From assembly GCA_940337035.1 (NCBI GenBank), contig CALNHX010003555.1:1-64000 (forward strand): 64,000 nt of DNA, in the 5' to 3' direction. A program made the position numbers and the translations under genes. Source of the stretch: Agriotes lineatus (lineage: Eukaryota; Arthropoda; Insecta; Coleoptera; Elateridae). This document shows, piece after piece, positions 45,909-57,011 of the stretch (within the stretch, counting starts at the first letter, position 1; each line of letters begins with the position of its first letter). The notes below the pieces were generated by a model. That model was not told where the DNA came from and searched no databases. It saw nothing but the letters and a program-made list of their open reading frames with translations.

Positions 45909-47252
45909 ATGACTAATGAGTAGAGCGCTGATTAAAAAGCATTTATTTTTGGAGAATAAGCGCTTATAATAAGCCTTTAAACCTGAAAAAAGCCAAAAAA
46001 GAAGCCAAAATAAGCACTCAAAAAAGCTAAATAAGAGAAAAAATTCAAAAGGTGATTTTATTTACAAAATAAAAAAACTAAATATAAACGCAGTATAATA
46101 AAAATATTAAATTGTATTACACAGTTAATAGATGATTAATTAAAAATATTGTAAAAGCAATTTATGATAATGTATTTTTCCAAATTTTCCGGTGACAAAG
46201 ATTGCCTGCGGTCTGTTAAAATAGTCTTGTAAATAGAGAAACTTCTCTCTACCTCTACCGATGTTATTGGCGCATATTTAAATGGGTGGTATTTAACAGT
46301 CTACCAAATTTACCCAATCTTTTCGTGCAAAAAAATACTTTCGCTTCCCAAAAATACTAAATGCTCACCAAAATTAAGAAAATACATAATCTTAGAGCGA
46401 CAACCAAATATTGACATCATGCTAGTCTCTTATATTATTTGTTCCTAAAAATAACTTTTGTTGGCTAAAAATGCTAAATGTTCACCAAACTTTATTCCAC
46501 ATTTAATTCTAACATGGTACCCAGATATTTAATTTTCGTCAGGGTCTTATATTATTTAGCAGTTAAAAAACCTATTTGTTTAGCAAAAATACACAATGTT
46601 TACTATATTTTATACCACATTCAATTTTAAAACTATTCCCAGATTTATAGGTAATTCTTGTTAGCCTAAATATCACTTATAAGAAAATCTACCATGTTTT
46701 ATTAGGTCTCGTTTATAAATGGGGACATAGAAATAAGTCTGAAGAATTCTTGGAAATAAATCAATATATATGTATATAAAAATCTAACACAAAATTCACA
46801 AAACAAAAATGAAAATTAAACTTATTAAGTCTTTTCATACGGCAATACACTGGTTACACTCACTTTAAAAGTTACCAAGCACAGCGTGTGGCTGAAAGCT
46901 GAAGCCTGCAAGATGTTTGTCTGGAAGCGACAAGGAGAGATACGCGAGTTTATTTCATTTTTGGAGTAACAGAATAATTATTTGACGCACAAGTAGTTTT
47001 TTCGAGAGACTAAATATAAATTAATATCGCAAATATGTATTATGTACAGCACGGACGCGTAACTTGAGCGTTCTAAATTTGGTGAACATTTAGTAAAATC
47101 GATAGACATATGGAATTTAAAATGTAAGCAGTGGTAAAACAATACGCAACATAGCTATTTTAGTGGTGCTGTTCCCATTTTCCGAAGTATAATAATTCGG
47201 GTTCCATTAAGTTTTTTTGATGTTCATTAAATTTTTTGGTGAACAGCGCTAG
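45909..47252. mobile_element. 1.34-kb insertion with 8-bp duplication GGATGTAT
   Basis: GGATGTAT occurs at both boundaries (ending 45908; 47253-47260), and the transposase frame is continuous without the insert. Inside, TAGAGCGCTG (about 45921) and CAGCGCTAG (about 47244) are inverted near the two ends. Motifs such as CTAAATGTTCACCAAA and TTTGGTGAACATTTAG recur. An 8-bp duplication fits hAT elements, but the ends are not clean TIRs and there is no transposase. Confidence 0.5.
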
Positions 47253-47636
47253 GGATGTATGATTTAATTTGGTGTACATTATATTTGACCCCTATTTAAA
47301 TGTGTCCACCCTTACGCCGCGCCGTGGAGTAGCAAAGATATGATTGATTTAATCTACTTGTCAATAGAAACTCATAACCAGGTTTAGGATAATATTCTTA
47401 GCGTTTTATACCATAAATGCATATTTTGAAGGTTTCTAATTAATGCCGCATTTTTCTAAAAACATTGATTTCAAGTTGCATTAAATGTAATTATTTTGAA
47501 AGTTTTAAGTACATACCTACTTTAAAAGCAAAACACCATGAAAAACACAGTTGTTTACATTTTTGGTTGAATATTGGTAATTTTTAAGATTAAGCAAATT
47601 CTTTTTCGTCGTCTTAGAACGGTCTAGCTAGGGATT

Positions 47637-47852
47637 ATGGCCCACGTAAAATTATGTTTTGGTCAAGTTAAACGAATTGGGCTTTACAATGAGCCGTACG
47701 AGGGGCGGTTGACCTTTTCACAAGGCCGAGTTCCAGATGCTCTTAATCTTTCCAGGCCGGTAACAATAATAAACAAAACAAAGTATGAGCTAATAAAAGG
47801 GAATCCACATCGATTATCGTTTGTTGTCAGTTGGCTTTTAATAGCTGCTTAA
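47637..47852 (+). other. unassigned 71-codon open frame
   Basis: Lies within the P-like element, on the strand opposite to the transposase. It reads MAHVKLCFGQVKRIGLYNEP and continues without a motif I know. It may be a relic of coding sequence from another insertion, or spurious. Confidence 0.25.
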
Positions 47853-47907
47853 AAACTTGTTGGTGATATTAAGGAACTGAGTTATTTATTTTATTTTGCG
47901 ATTGCAA

Positions 47908-48156
47908 TTACAAAAAAATATACAAACAACGAAATAGCATAAAACCACGATAAAAACAGATAATTGCTATATTTGAAAGCACATTCAAAATATTCATATC
48001 GAAAGGATTTTTCAGTATTTTTTTTTGCATGCGGTGAATTCGAGAATTTTTTAAGGCAATGGTTTTCCTTAATTTATTTATGCGTTTTTTGTATATGGGA
48101 GACGATGGATACCTTGGAACTCGTCTTTTAGTAGGCGTGGACATATCCGTCACTGC
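47908..48156 (-). pseudogene. P-like transposase, coiled-coil exon
   Basis: Starts after a clear acceptor on the minus strand (AACAATTACAG; AG at 48157-48158), in phase 0. A basic segment STPTKRRVPRYPSSP is followed by a heptad-like helix KKRINKLRKTIALKNSRIHR and MQKKIL. P transposases have such a coiled coil after the N-terminal THAP DNA-binding finger, used for multimerisation. The end of the open frame becomes hydrophobic and is probably intron. No THAP exon was found upstream to 49553. Confidence 0.5.
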
Positions 48157-49190
48157 CTGTAATTGTTTAACAGATAATTTTGATTATAGAATATACAGGG
48201 TCCGGCAGAATGACCGACCCTATTTAAATTGTTAATAACTGTTTCAAATTTAAAAATATTTTAATTTTTTTTTCAAAAATGTAAAGTAAAAACTTGCCAA
48301 TTTTATTTACAATATAATTTATTTATTAAAAATATTAGCACTTGCTCCAAATTAATTGTAATGTAACAGAACAAAAAGAATGTATAACAATTATGAAAGA
48401 TTTTAGAAATTTAACCTGCGAAACTCATTTACATTATGTCATTTCTCTTTTTATTAAAATTATGATTAACAGCATTCACAAAAATATAATTCAAAAGGTA
48501 CATTATAATAATTCTAAAAATAAACTTCCAATTTTGTCATCTCAATAAGGCAGGCTACAGTGAAATGAATGCTTCATTTTACGATGTTCCACAGATTTTA
48601 TTCGAGATATTATTAACTAAAAATAAATTTTAATTGTACAGAATAACTTGTTTATAACTTGAATTGAATTTCCTATTGTAGTCTTGCACGTGTGGCGGCG
48701 CGGCATACACGATCGTTGACAAAGAAAACAAAATACACCGTTCATTTTGCATGGAATGTGCCGCCTTTAAAATAATCGTCTAGCGGTCATATTTATTTAG
48801 CAGTGCCTCGATTTTTTTGCTGAATATCAAATTGATATCATACGAACTCTAGCTCCAGTATATCTGATTTGAAAATAATGATAAATGATGTAGATAGGGG
48901 AGGTTGGATGTCTTTTGTTGTCGGACGGGTTAAATCTATCCCAGATTTGCCAATGGTCCGTTTCCTGTTTTAAGAGACACTTGTGAAATGTGTTAGATTT
49001 TAAGAAGCTGTAAACAAACGGAGGAGGTCGAGGTCGGCTCAGGGAGCGATTGAAATAATAAATGTTTTATTGATTTTACGGTGTTTTTTAATTTCTCACA
49101 ATTAAAAACATTTTTCGAAATTATGCACGCAATTATGAAACTACAGTAAACTAGAGCTGATATTTACTTGATCACTCGATATACTATAAT

Positions 49191-49213
49191 CAAAGAGCAC
49201 TCAATGCTCTTTG
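49191..49213. repeat. subterminal palindrome of the P-like element
   Basis: CAAAGAGCA...TGCTCTTTG repeats the outer 9 bp of the TIR in both orientations, about 340 bp inside the right end. P elements carry subterminal inverted repeats that take part in transposase or host protein binding. Confidence 0.6.
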
Positions 49214-49528
49214 CTATAATGCTGACAAAACTAATATAGCTGATTTTGTGAGGCCTGTAAAATCTGACACTTTATGTGGGTGACCGCCCGACTCTGTTTT
49301 GGCTAAGAGACAATGGGAAATTTTGTCTGCGTTTTGTAACCCAAGTTACTTTCGTTCGAAGGTTGTGTTAACCTTGGCAACACCGCACTTTAGTTTAAAC
49401 CAACGAATTCTAGAATTATGGTTCTGCTCTGAGCTGTTTAACTGGGATCCCTCCTGCCAGAGGGATAAGACCTGGGAACCTAGCGGGCGGGAGATTTTAA
49501 GCTATACGCTAATACTGCCTAGCGCTGA

Positions 49529-49553
49529 GTCTCTTCTCATTATATGCTCTTTG
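49529..49553 (-). repeat. right terminal inverted repeat of the P-like element
   Basis: 25 bp ending TATATGCTCTTTG, mirror of 44325-44349. It is followed by GTAACAG and then TGTGTC, the original right flank of the Gypsy insertion. Confidence 0.9.
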
Positions 49554-49560
49554 GTAACAG

Positions 49561-51111
49561 TGTGTCAAATAATGGCCCTTTCGTATACTTTAAAAATGTG
49601 AATTAAGTTATCCGATAAAACATTTAACAACCAGTATTCGCGAACATAAATTGAAAGAGGGTATAGAGATCTCTTTAATTTATCTTACCTGTATGCGCAG
49701 AATTTTAGAAAAAGAAAAAAATACCTTTTTAATAAAACTCATAATTAATTAAATTACTTAAGCTATAAATTGATATAAACTCTAATTCGATATTTCAGTA
49801 TAAAGTGTAATTTATAAATTGCCATAGTAAATAAATAGAAACCATAAATTACAAGATTGGATATGTATACTCGTAAGATAAAATAGTTTACGCAATATCA
49901 GGAACAACCGAATCATTTTATAAGATGGTGCCCATTTTGCATTTTTAGTTGCTGTAAAAACGTTTTCAAGATGTTCCTGAGAGTAATTCGTTTTATAAAA
50001 TTTGTTTCAGCAACATTTCGGAGACAGTTTTAAAATAACAAATTTGTAGTTGGGATATGCATTTCCGTTTCATATGTTATACTAGCTGAAACCCGTGGCA
50101 TATGCCGCACTTTATATGTAGGACGGATTTAATAACTTTTGTTGCACTAAAGAAAGTTTTAAAAGCACGCTAGAGATTGGCAGTAAGGAAAAGTTTAAAA
50201 AAATATATTTTCAAATGAAAAGTTTCTGGAAAGGAAACGCTCGCCTCTGGAAAGCGTTTTATGGACATTTTTGGATAGCCTCCGGGCAACTTTCTTTCAT
50301 ATTGGATACCGCCAATACTGCTGAATTGAATAGTGTCTTCTTTTTTCTGTTCAGTATTAAATGGTACATGCAGGGGTGCTAGATCTCACGATTTATCGTG
50401 AGTTCTCACGATTTCATTGCAAATCTCACGATCTCACGATAAGGACTATTTATCTCACGATTTTTGTATCAATTTTAATTAAAATAATTTTATAAAAAAT
50501 TGTAACAATAAATGATTAAATAGAAAAAAATGTGTGTTAGTCTTAATACATGATTTAATGTATGCTGTCACTGATTTTATCATTTCCCGCATTATGATCA
50601 AATACTGCTGCTGTCTATGGTTCACATAAGGAAATCGCAAGTTGCGGTTGAAAGCGGATTTAAATGTTCTTTCAAGAAATAGGTATTTACATAATTTCAA
50701 GATAAGCACAGATTTAATTTAAAAAAATTAACAGTCAAGTACGTTATCCCTCCAAACCAGTCATCCCAGACACAGATTCTTCAGATTCTGAGTAGTCGAA
50801 CAATTTTTTTCTGTATACATACTTAGGTCTATGTATATGTACTATATTCTATGTAGCCATATTTTTATTTTTAGAATTCATGTGTTATTTCTATAATAAA
50901 ATATTTAGTTCATTTAACATTTACTTTATATTAATTTAATTTTTTTATTTATGGCAATTATTTAAAATGTTTATAATTCTCTTGCAGTTATTTATGTAAG
51001 TATGTACAACCTATGTACTCAATTTTTAATAAATCTGCAGCTATATTCCATATTTTATTAATTTTAAAATAGCTTTTTTTTTATTTGCATCCATAGTTTC
51101 AAATCTCATCC
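49561..51111. other. no recognised gene
   Basis: Original flank of the Gypsy insertion, then AT-rich DNA. The 76-codon minus frame at 50479-50709 shows no motif. The only notable structure is the octamer cluster at 50385-50461. Confidence 0.45.
50385..50461. repeat. cluster of CTCACGAT octamers
   Basis: Five direct copies (50385, 50405, 50425, 50433, 50454) and one inverted copy (50395-50402) within 77 bp. A further copy lies at 51123-51130 at the start of the YqaJ gene's first exon. Confidence 0.8.
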
Positions 51112-52451
51112 ATTTCTGAAACCTCACGATTTTTTCCGACGAAGCTAACGAATTCAGCTTGACACAGGCAAGCATGAAAGATAAGCGATACAATGTTGAG
51201 GTAAGATAAATTTTAGCTTAAAAAGTATAATTATTTAAAATACTGATTGCTGCTTCAGATGGATTCTAAGTAGTAACGAATACTAAGTATATATTTTTAC
51301 TTTGTAGAACTTTTTCGGTGAAGACAAAAACATAACCTCAACTTCTTGCACATGTCCTCGTGGACAAGTTTCATGGCACCATGTTGCTGCACTGGCACCA
51401 TTTGCTCATTATAATATATCAGTTACAGACCAGCCATGTAGCTGGTCAGTGCCTGAACAATCTAAAGCACTTGATGAAAACGTGACAACAATCGATGAAT
51501 GGTTTTTGCCGTCTAAGGAATATCGAGCTTCAAAGAGAAGGGTTACCAAGGAAGAGATCGAAACGCTTAGAGAAAAATTGGCTTCATTTGGAGGGCTGGT
51601 AGGATTCAGTTGGATTCTAGCACCCAGACTTACTGCATAGGAAGATAATATTGATCCACAGATCAGTGATATAATTTTCTCCGCAGAATATCAAAATATA
51701 TCTGAAAAAATTTGTTATTTTGAACAAAAAGTGAATGTTTCTTCTGAACAAGTACTAACTATATTTGAGAAAACCATAGGGCAGTAAAAAAATCCCTTGT
51801 GGTTAATTATTTGCAGGTTTCGTTTAACAGCCAGTTCGTTCGGTACAGTGCTAGCAGCTTGCAAAAGAAATCGTTACCCTGCATCGCTTTTAAAAAAACT
51901 AACAGGTTTGCTTTGCAAAATATTTTTCACATTTTTTCATAAAGTTCTCTTATTATACAAGAACATATAACTTAGATGGAGTAAAGGTTCAGTGGGGGCG
52001 AGAACATGAAAATAATGCAATTGAAGCATTTGGGGCAGCAACTGGACTTTCTGTGATATCTGCTGGACTATGGCTCCATCACTGTGGATACCTTGGGGCA
52101 ACCCCAGATGGCCTTGCAGGGGAGGAAGAGCTTGTGGAAGTTAAATGTCCATTTAAATATTTCAATTCCAACTTGATGGAATCACTTGTACATGACAAAG
52201 GCTATATTTGTTCTTACGATAAGGTACCGAAACAGTTTGTGGTATATGAAAACCATGAATATTTTCACCAAATACAGGGTGCATTACACTTGTTACATAA
52301 AAAGAAATGCTATCTAGTTATCTAGACTCCTCAAGTCTTCGCAATAATTCCAGTTACAAAAAAAGAAGAATGGGCAGAAAATATACAAATTTTGAAGAAT
52401 TGTTATCATACAAAATTCATTCCATCTCTAGTGAATGTCGAAATTAAATAA
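51112..52451 (+). pseudogene. SWIM zinc finger and YqaJ-type exonuclease gene, decayed
   Basis: Three exons fit GT-AG splicing in frame: up to 51200, 51308-51905 and 51976-52451. Exon 2 carries a SWIM finger (CTCPRGQVSWHHVAAL, the first Cys of CHH changed to Trp-His-His) and later RLTASSFG. Exon 3 gives VQWGREHENNAIEAFG, LGATPDGLAG and LVEVKCPFK, the E, D and E-V-K sites of the YqaJ/lambda-exonuclease nuclease fold. Related two-domain proteins are multi-copy in many arthropods and are probably spread by mobile DNA. In-frame stops at 51638-51640, 51785-51787 and 52323-52325 disable it, while splice sites and the final TAA at 52449-52451 remain. Confidence 0.75.
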
Positions 52452-52607
52452 ATGTGTAACTATGATGTGAGTAAAATAGCATACATACCTCGTGGGAAGG
52501 CTTTTTCCAGCTTCGCACTTTTAGCTGACCTCAGTGCTTCGCACCTCGGTTGACTAACCCAGCGCTCAGTGTGGAGCTCATCCCAGCTTGGGAAGCAATA
52601 CACATAT

Positions 52608-52850
52608 AGTAAAATCACGGAACCAAACTGTGCACGTCATCAAATTTTTAGTTATTAATTTAAAGTTACCGTTTGATGACGCGCACCGTTTGGTTCCGTG
52701 ATTTACCTATAGTTAATCATATTTATTGTAACTATAGGTAAATCACGGAATCGTATTTATTGTAACTATAGGTAAATCACGGAATCAAACGGTAACTTTA
52801 AATTAATAACTAAATATTTGATGACATTCGCCGTTTGTTTCCGTTATATT
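52608..52850. repeat. nested foldbacks plus a 34-bp tandem duplication
   Basis: AATCACGGAACCAAAC.GTGC near 52613 is mirrored by GCACCGTTTGGTTCCGTGATT near 52703. AGTTATTAATTTAAAGTTACC is mirrored at about 52788-52808. A 34-bp unit containing GTAACTATAGGTAAATCACG is duplicated head to tail (about 52720-52787). This looks like rearranged copies of one MITE. Confidence 0.75.
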
Positions 52851-53154
52851 GCTGTACTATTAATAAGAAATTTTTTATTAGATAACAGTTAGAGCAATAT
52901 TTTTGTAAATACTTTATTTATTAACTTGTTAAGGTCTGTAATTAACAAAACAAATATTTGCGTAAATTTAAACTAACATTTATAGTAATGTACAACTATA
53001 CAATAAGAAAAAATGTCTTATTTAAATAAATAACTAGTTGTTAATTATCACTCTATTTCTATGTTTACTGTTCGCCTTCAAAATATGTTTCAACTTCCTA
53101 TTAATTTGTCCTCGCGTTCCGCTAAGGCAAATTAATAGGAGAAAATTTCCCGAA

Positions 53155-53189
53155 AGAATTAATGCTCTTATGAGATTATATGTGATAAT
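53155..53189 (+). repeat. 35-bp block repeated at 56611-56645
   Basis: AGAATTAATGCTCTTATGAG and the next 15 bp occur identically at both places. The flanks differ. Confidence 0.7.
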
Positions 53190-53638
53190 AAATAAATAAA
53201 ATAAAATTTCATATACTTCCGCATATAGAATTTGACAGCAAAATAAACACGAAGTTAGTTATTTGGCAATTAGTGCTACCAACTTTGCAAATGTTGCGTT
53301 TAACTTTAACGCCGTCTCATAGCGGTTTGTAATACGCATTCGAGATAATCTTCAGGTTCAACTTCTGGTAAAGTTTAACTTTACTATAAGTTTAACCTTG
53401 TATTGTAATACCGGCCCTTTAGTGACCTTAATTTATCTGAGACAGGAGCGCCAACATTAAGGCGGCTTTACAGTAGCTAAAGCAAGTTACTACATCAAGT
53501 AGCTAAAATTTAGTAGTTCAGTTAAGCGAGCACGTTTACACACATTTTAGCATAATTTTTTAGTTGACGTTGACTTTTTCAAAATGGCACAACGTGCAAT
53601 AATTCATTCGTCATTAAACACATGTATTTTTCACTTAC

Positions 53639-53824
53639 GTGGTGAATTGGCGGATAGGTATTATTTTTTATTTCTGCAACTCCAAATCCCACAATTTCTT
53701 TGTAAGTCGTTTCTCGGGCTTGTTTATTCTTGTAAATGCTAGCCCTGGTATTCCACAAACATTCTCCGTCTCGATATTCTTGCACAAATTTTAATGTTGT
53801 ATCTTCATTCCAACGGGACGCCAT
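53639..53824 (-). CDS. MADF-domain protein, first exon
   Basis: Starts ATG at 53824 and reads MASRWNEDTTLKFVQEYRDG, ECLWNTRASIYKNKQARETT, YKEIVGFGVAEIKNNTYPPI, then a consensus donor GTAAGT (minus strand, GT at 53637-53638). The W-x-x-D...F-x-x-x-Y-x-x...LW...Y-x-x-K-x-x-R pattern is that of the N-terminal part of MADF (Myb/SANT-like) DNA-binding domains, as in Adf1-type proteins. These occur in host transcription factors and in Harbinger transposon accessory proteins. Following exons should lie to the left but were not recognised. No break is seen in this exon. Confidence 0.65.
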
Positions 53825-55450
53825 GTTTCAACAAATTATGTAACGAACGATTGGTCTGACTAATGCATTTCACTAAAGTAACCTGTCTACACCTGCTTAG
53901 TTTGCGTTTAGTTACCGAAAATCGTAGTGGGGGTACGCCACTTGCTCAAGTAAATAGAACTGATTTCTATTCACTTGACTAAGAAGTTTACTAATTTCTT
54001 TACTTGCTCAAGTACTAAACCGTACTAAACGAATATATGAAAATTTACATGAAAACTCAGCTCAAAATTTAGCAGCCAATCTGTATGCAACAATGCTTAA
54101 TATTTTTATAAATTTACAAGTAAATTTTGCATACAATTTAGCGTCGTTACATACAAATGTGTACAAACCTCGGTCATGGCTGCGTTGTTAATAACTACAG
54201 TCGAAGATGCACTCGTACAGTTGGATATTGATGGTAGTGATTCGAAACACGCAGAAACATTTCCAGCAATAGAGGATGTAAGAATAGTAGGTACTGCATT
54301 CGTATTCAATGTTCTAATGCCTTCAGCGTTAGTTTTAATTTGCGATACTTCGAAGTGACGCTGCAGAAGATGAAAAGCTTGCGATACTTCAAAGTGACGC
54401 TGCAGAAGATGATAAGCAATAAGATTGTAAGTACAAGTTTATTCAAAACTACTTACCTCACATAACCATGAAGCATCAGTCGGACCACAATTTTTGCTTT
54501 TGCAAAATTTAGATCAGTAATCCCGTTGTTGCAAATTTTTGGGAAATCTGAACAACGCTAATCCCTTACCTTGCTTTGTACTACAATTATCTGATGCACA
54601 GTAGACCATTTCACTGAATTAATACTTGTAGCCACTGCTAGAAGAAACGAAAGGCGACGCATAAAAATTTTCAGAAATATAGGTTATGTAACGAACACGC
54701 CTTTTTAGCGTTTGCTTAGATTTTGGGAGCGTTCAATAAGCAGATATAAAAATTAACCAAAGTGGACTTGCCTTCGAAGCTGAGTCAATAGTTTTAAAAA
54801 ACACAAGAAATATGCATAATAAATAATTGTTTTCTGTGATAATATCGCTATTAAAAGTTAAGGGAAGTTTGTTTACAAAAATCCGAAAATAGAAATGGTT
54901 GACTGCAACTATGGTACTTTAAGTTGTGTAAACACGACTTGTAGTCTTCTGCATTATTATAGAGGTATGATTTTCTTCTTATTAGTGACATAATTAATTT
55001 AAAAATAATTTATTCCTCCGTGATATTACACAATAGATAGTACGTAGTGGTGAATAGCGAAAATATCATATTTTCATGGTCACAAACTGCAGGTAATGCA
55101 ACGAAAGAGCTTAACCATACCCTTTACAAAAGGATTAGTGTAGCGACAAGTAGTGTATTGTAGTCACCGATTACCTGCTTTTCGTTCATTATGGTCGACT
55201 AGCATTGAGTCCGTTTTGATATTCTATTAAGAATGACGGTACCTTTATTGAGTTCTCTTCAGTAGAAAAGGTTGAATTTGATATCAAAAGATGCAGAAAC
55301 ACCAGTCTCAGGACATATCCAAATTTAATCAAATTCTACTAGCTGGTTATTTAGGTAATTTAGCATTGGAATGCTTGTTTTTTAAATAATAATGGCAATA
55401 CCAAACGTAAAAATGCCATAAAAATTTCTCAACTCCTAGCAGCATATAAT
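53825..55450. other. no recognised gene
   Basis: Upstream of the MADF exon. Overlapping open frames of 60-67 codons near 54106-54358 show no motif. The phrase TTGCGATACTTC.AAGTGACG CTGCAGAAGATG is duplicated head to tail (about 54341-54416). Confidence 0.45.
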
Positions 55451-56047
55451 CATATCAAATACCTACAGTAGCCTAGTAATTATCCACCGATAACTTGTTA
55501 ATGTTAATCTGTCAACATGGACTCGGACTCTTGAACACGAAGCGTAATGCACAACAATCAATTGTAAAATTGTAATCAATGATCAAACATTCGAAAATAG
55601 CCAGATCAATTTTACGTTAAAAATAAATCAAGATTGATAACAGTTATAAGACTAACATAAACATAAATCTAATACAAGATCATTTAAATGATTTTAATAG
55701 TTTAAGAGAAGATGCAGAATCACTACAAGAAACCGTTGATTTAGAACTTATATTATTTGGTAGACATCTGTCTATAACTGCTGTAATTGTTGTTGTATTC
55801 TTATGTTCGTGTATGTAATTAGATATAAGATTTGGGTATATTTCAACAAAAAAGGAAAGAATCAGGTAATATCGTTGAATGAACTTAAAACACAACCTAC
55901 CACACAAAGCGAGGACGTTTTGTTCTAAGGATGGACGAATCATATCAAATATCAACAGTAGCCTAGTAATTATCCACCGATAACTTGTTATTGTTAATTT
56001 GTCAAGCTGGACTCGGACTCTTGAACACGAAACATGGTGCACAACAA
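55451..56047 (+). repeat. pair of direct repeats of about 107 bp
   Basis: 55451-55557 and 55941-56047 share ACAGTAGCCTAGTAATTATC, CACCGATAACTTGTTA and ACTCGGACTCTTGAACACGA with few differences. The 383 bp between them contain no motif. They could be short terminal repeats of an unrecognised element or a local duplication. Confidence 0.7.
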
Positions 56048-56890
56048 ACGTTCAGTCCTGCAGCGAACTTTATCGTGCAAATACGATAAGCAAATGTATT
56101 TATACTCAAAACTGATAATTACAAAGTCAGTCTCGTATTAGCCGTAGTTGCTAGTGATTACTCTAAGTTTTAACTACTGTATGTTCATAATAAAATCTTT
56201 ATTTTTAAAGTGTACTGTGTTTTAAAAACATAATTATATATAAAGAATAGATGTGCCAAAATTGAAAGAAAATATTGCTTACCTCGGAAGACAAGTCCAT
56301 TATACTTATTTCGGTAATTAATAGCCCACATTTTTTTTTCTTATAAAAATATCAAATGTGATAACACAAGAAAAAAACATGTAAAAGGAAATTACTAAAA
56401 AAACAAAAAATCAGCAAGTTATAACAATTATTAACGTACTTACCTTTACCTGATACCCTGTCCTTAATGACCAATAGAAAAATTAGTTCACGAGCCGTAA
56501 TAAAGACAACAACAAAGTATCTTGGAAATTTTTTGTAGGTAGACATAACTTCTTTTTAGGGTTTGTGTCGTTACGATTTTCTTACCGAATCTACATTCGA
56601 GCATTAAATACAGAATTAATGCTCTTATGAGATTATATGTGATAATTTTGGAAAAACGACAAAACAAGCAGAATATTTCTATTGTCGTGTTAACAAAACA
56701 ATCATAATAATGTTTTTCTTCAAACGGCAGTAAAATATGGCATTATACTGCTAGATTGATGATGCTAAACTGTCACTTTATTGCCAAGCGGCAGATAATA
56801 TTAGGCTGACGAGATCAAGTAATTTTCTTCGAATTTTGTTCACAAAGTTGTAAATAATTTGTTATAAAAACGTTTGAAGAAAAAATACTA
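56048..56890. other. no recognised gene
   Basis: AT-rich. Holds the second copy of the 35-bp block (56611-56645). Confidence 0.5.
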
Positions 56891-57011
56891 TATGTTATTC
56901 GGAGCAAAAGTATCTTTATGTGTCTCGGCTGTACTTATCTGCCTCGCAAGCTCGGCAGATAATCCGTCCAGCCTCGCCACATAAAATATCACTTTTGCTC
57001 CTAATAACATA
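56891..57011. repeat. 121-bp foldback MITE
   Basis: TATGTTATT and AATAACATA close a hairpin. The arms continue with GGAGCAAAAGT/ACTTTTGCTCC, TTATGTG/CACATAA, CTCGGCTG/CAGCCTCG and TTATCTGCC/GGCAGATAA around TCGCAAGCTC. A half copy lies at about 22318-22395. Confidence 0.8.

Larger units (their letters stand above)
44325..49553 (-). mobile_element. P-element-like DNA transposon, 5.2 kb with nested insertions
   Basis: Perfect 25-bp terminal inverted repeats start CAAAGAGCATATAATGAGAA (44325-44349 and 49529-49553). Both ends are flanked by GTAACAG (44318-44324, 49554-49560), a 7-bp duplication. Inside, on the minus strand, there is a basic coiled-coil exon and a C-terminal transposase exon with the AGYVAYK...CxxC pattern of P/THAP9 transposases. 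A MITE (44731-44964) and a 1.34-kb insertion (45909-47252) interrupt it. No THAP finger or catalytic core was recognised, so the copy is defective. Confidence 0.8.
52452..53580. other. no gene; repeats
   Basis: Contains the foldback cluster at 52608-52850, a palindrome with ATTAATTTG/CAAATTAAT arms near 53100-53138, and a 35-bp block shared with 56611-56645. Otherwise AT-rich. Confidence 0.5.

Noticed and set aside
45909..47252. Calling the 1.34-kb insert a hAT element outright
   Set aside because: Only the 8-bp duplication fits. The ends are not proper terminal inverted repeats and no transposase or known relative was recognised.
49299..49601. 100-codon plus-strand frame at the right end of the P-like element as a gene
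   Set aside because: It runs across the TIR and duplication into flanking DNA, so it cannot be a coherent gene.
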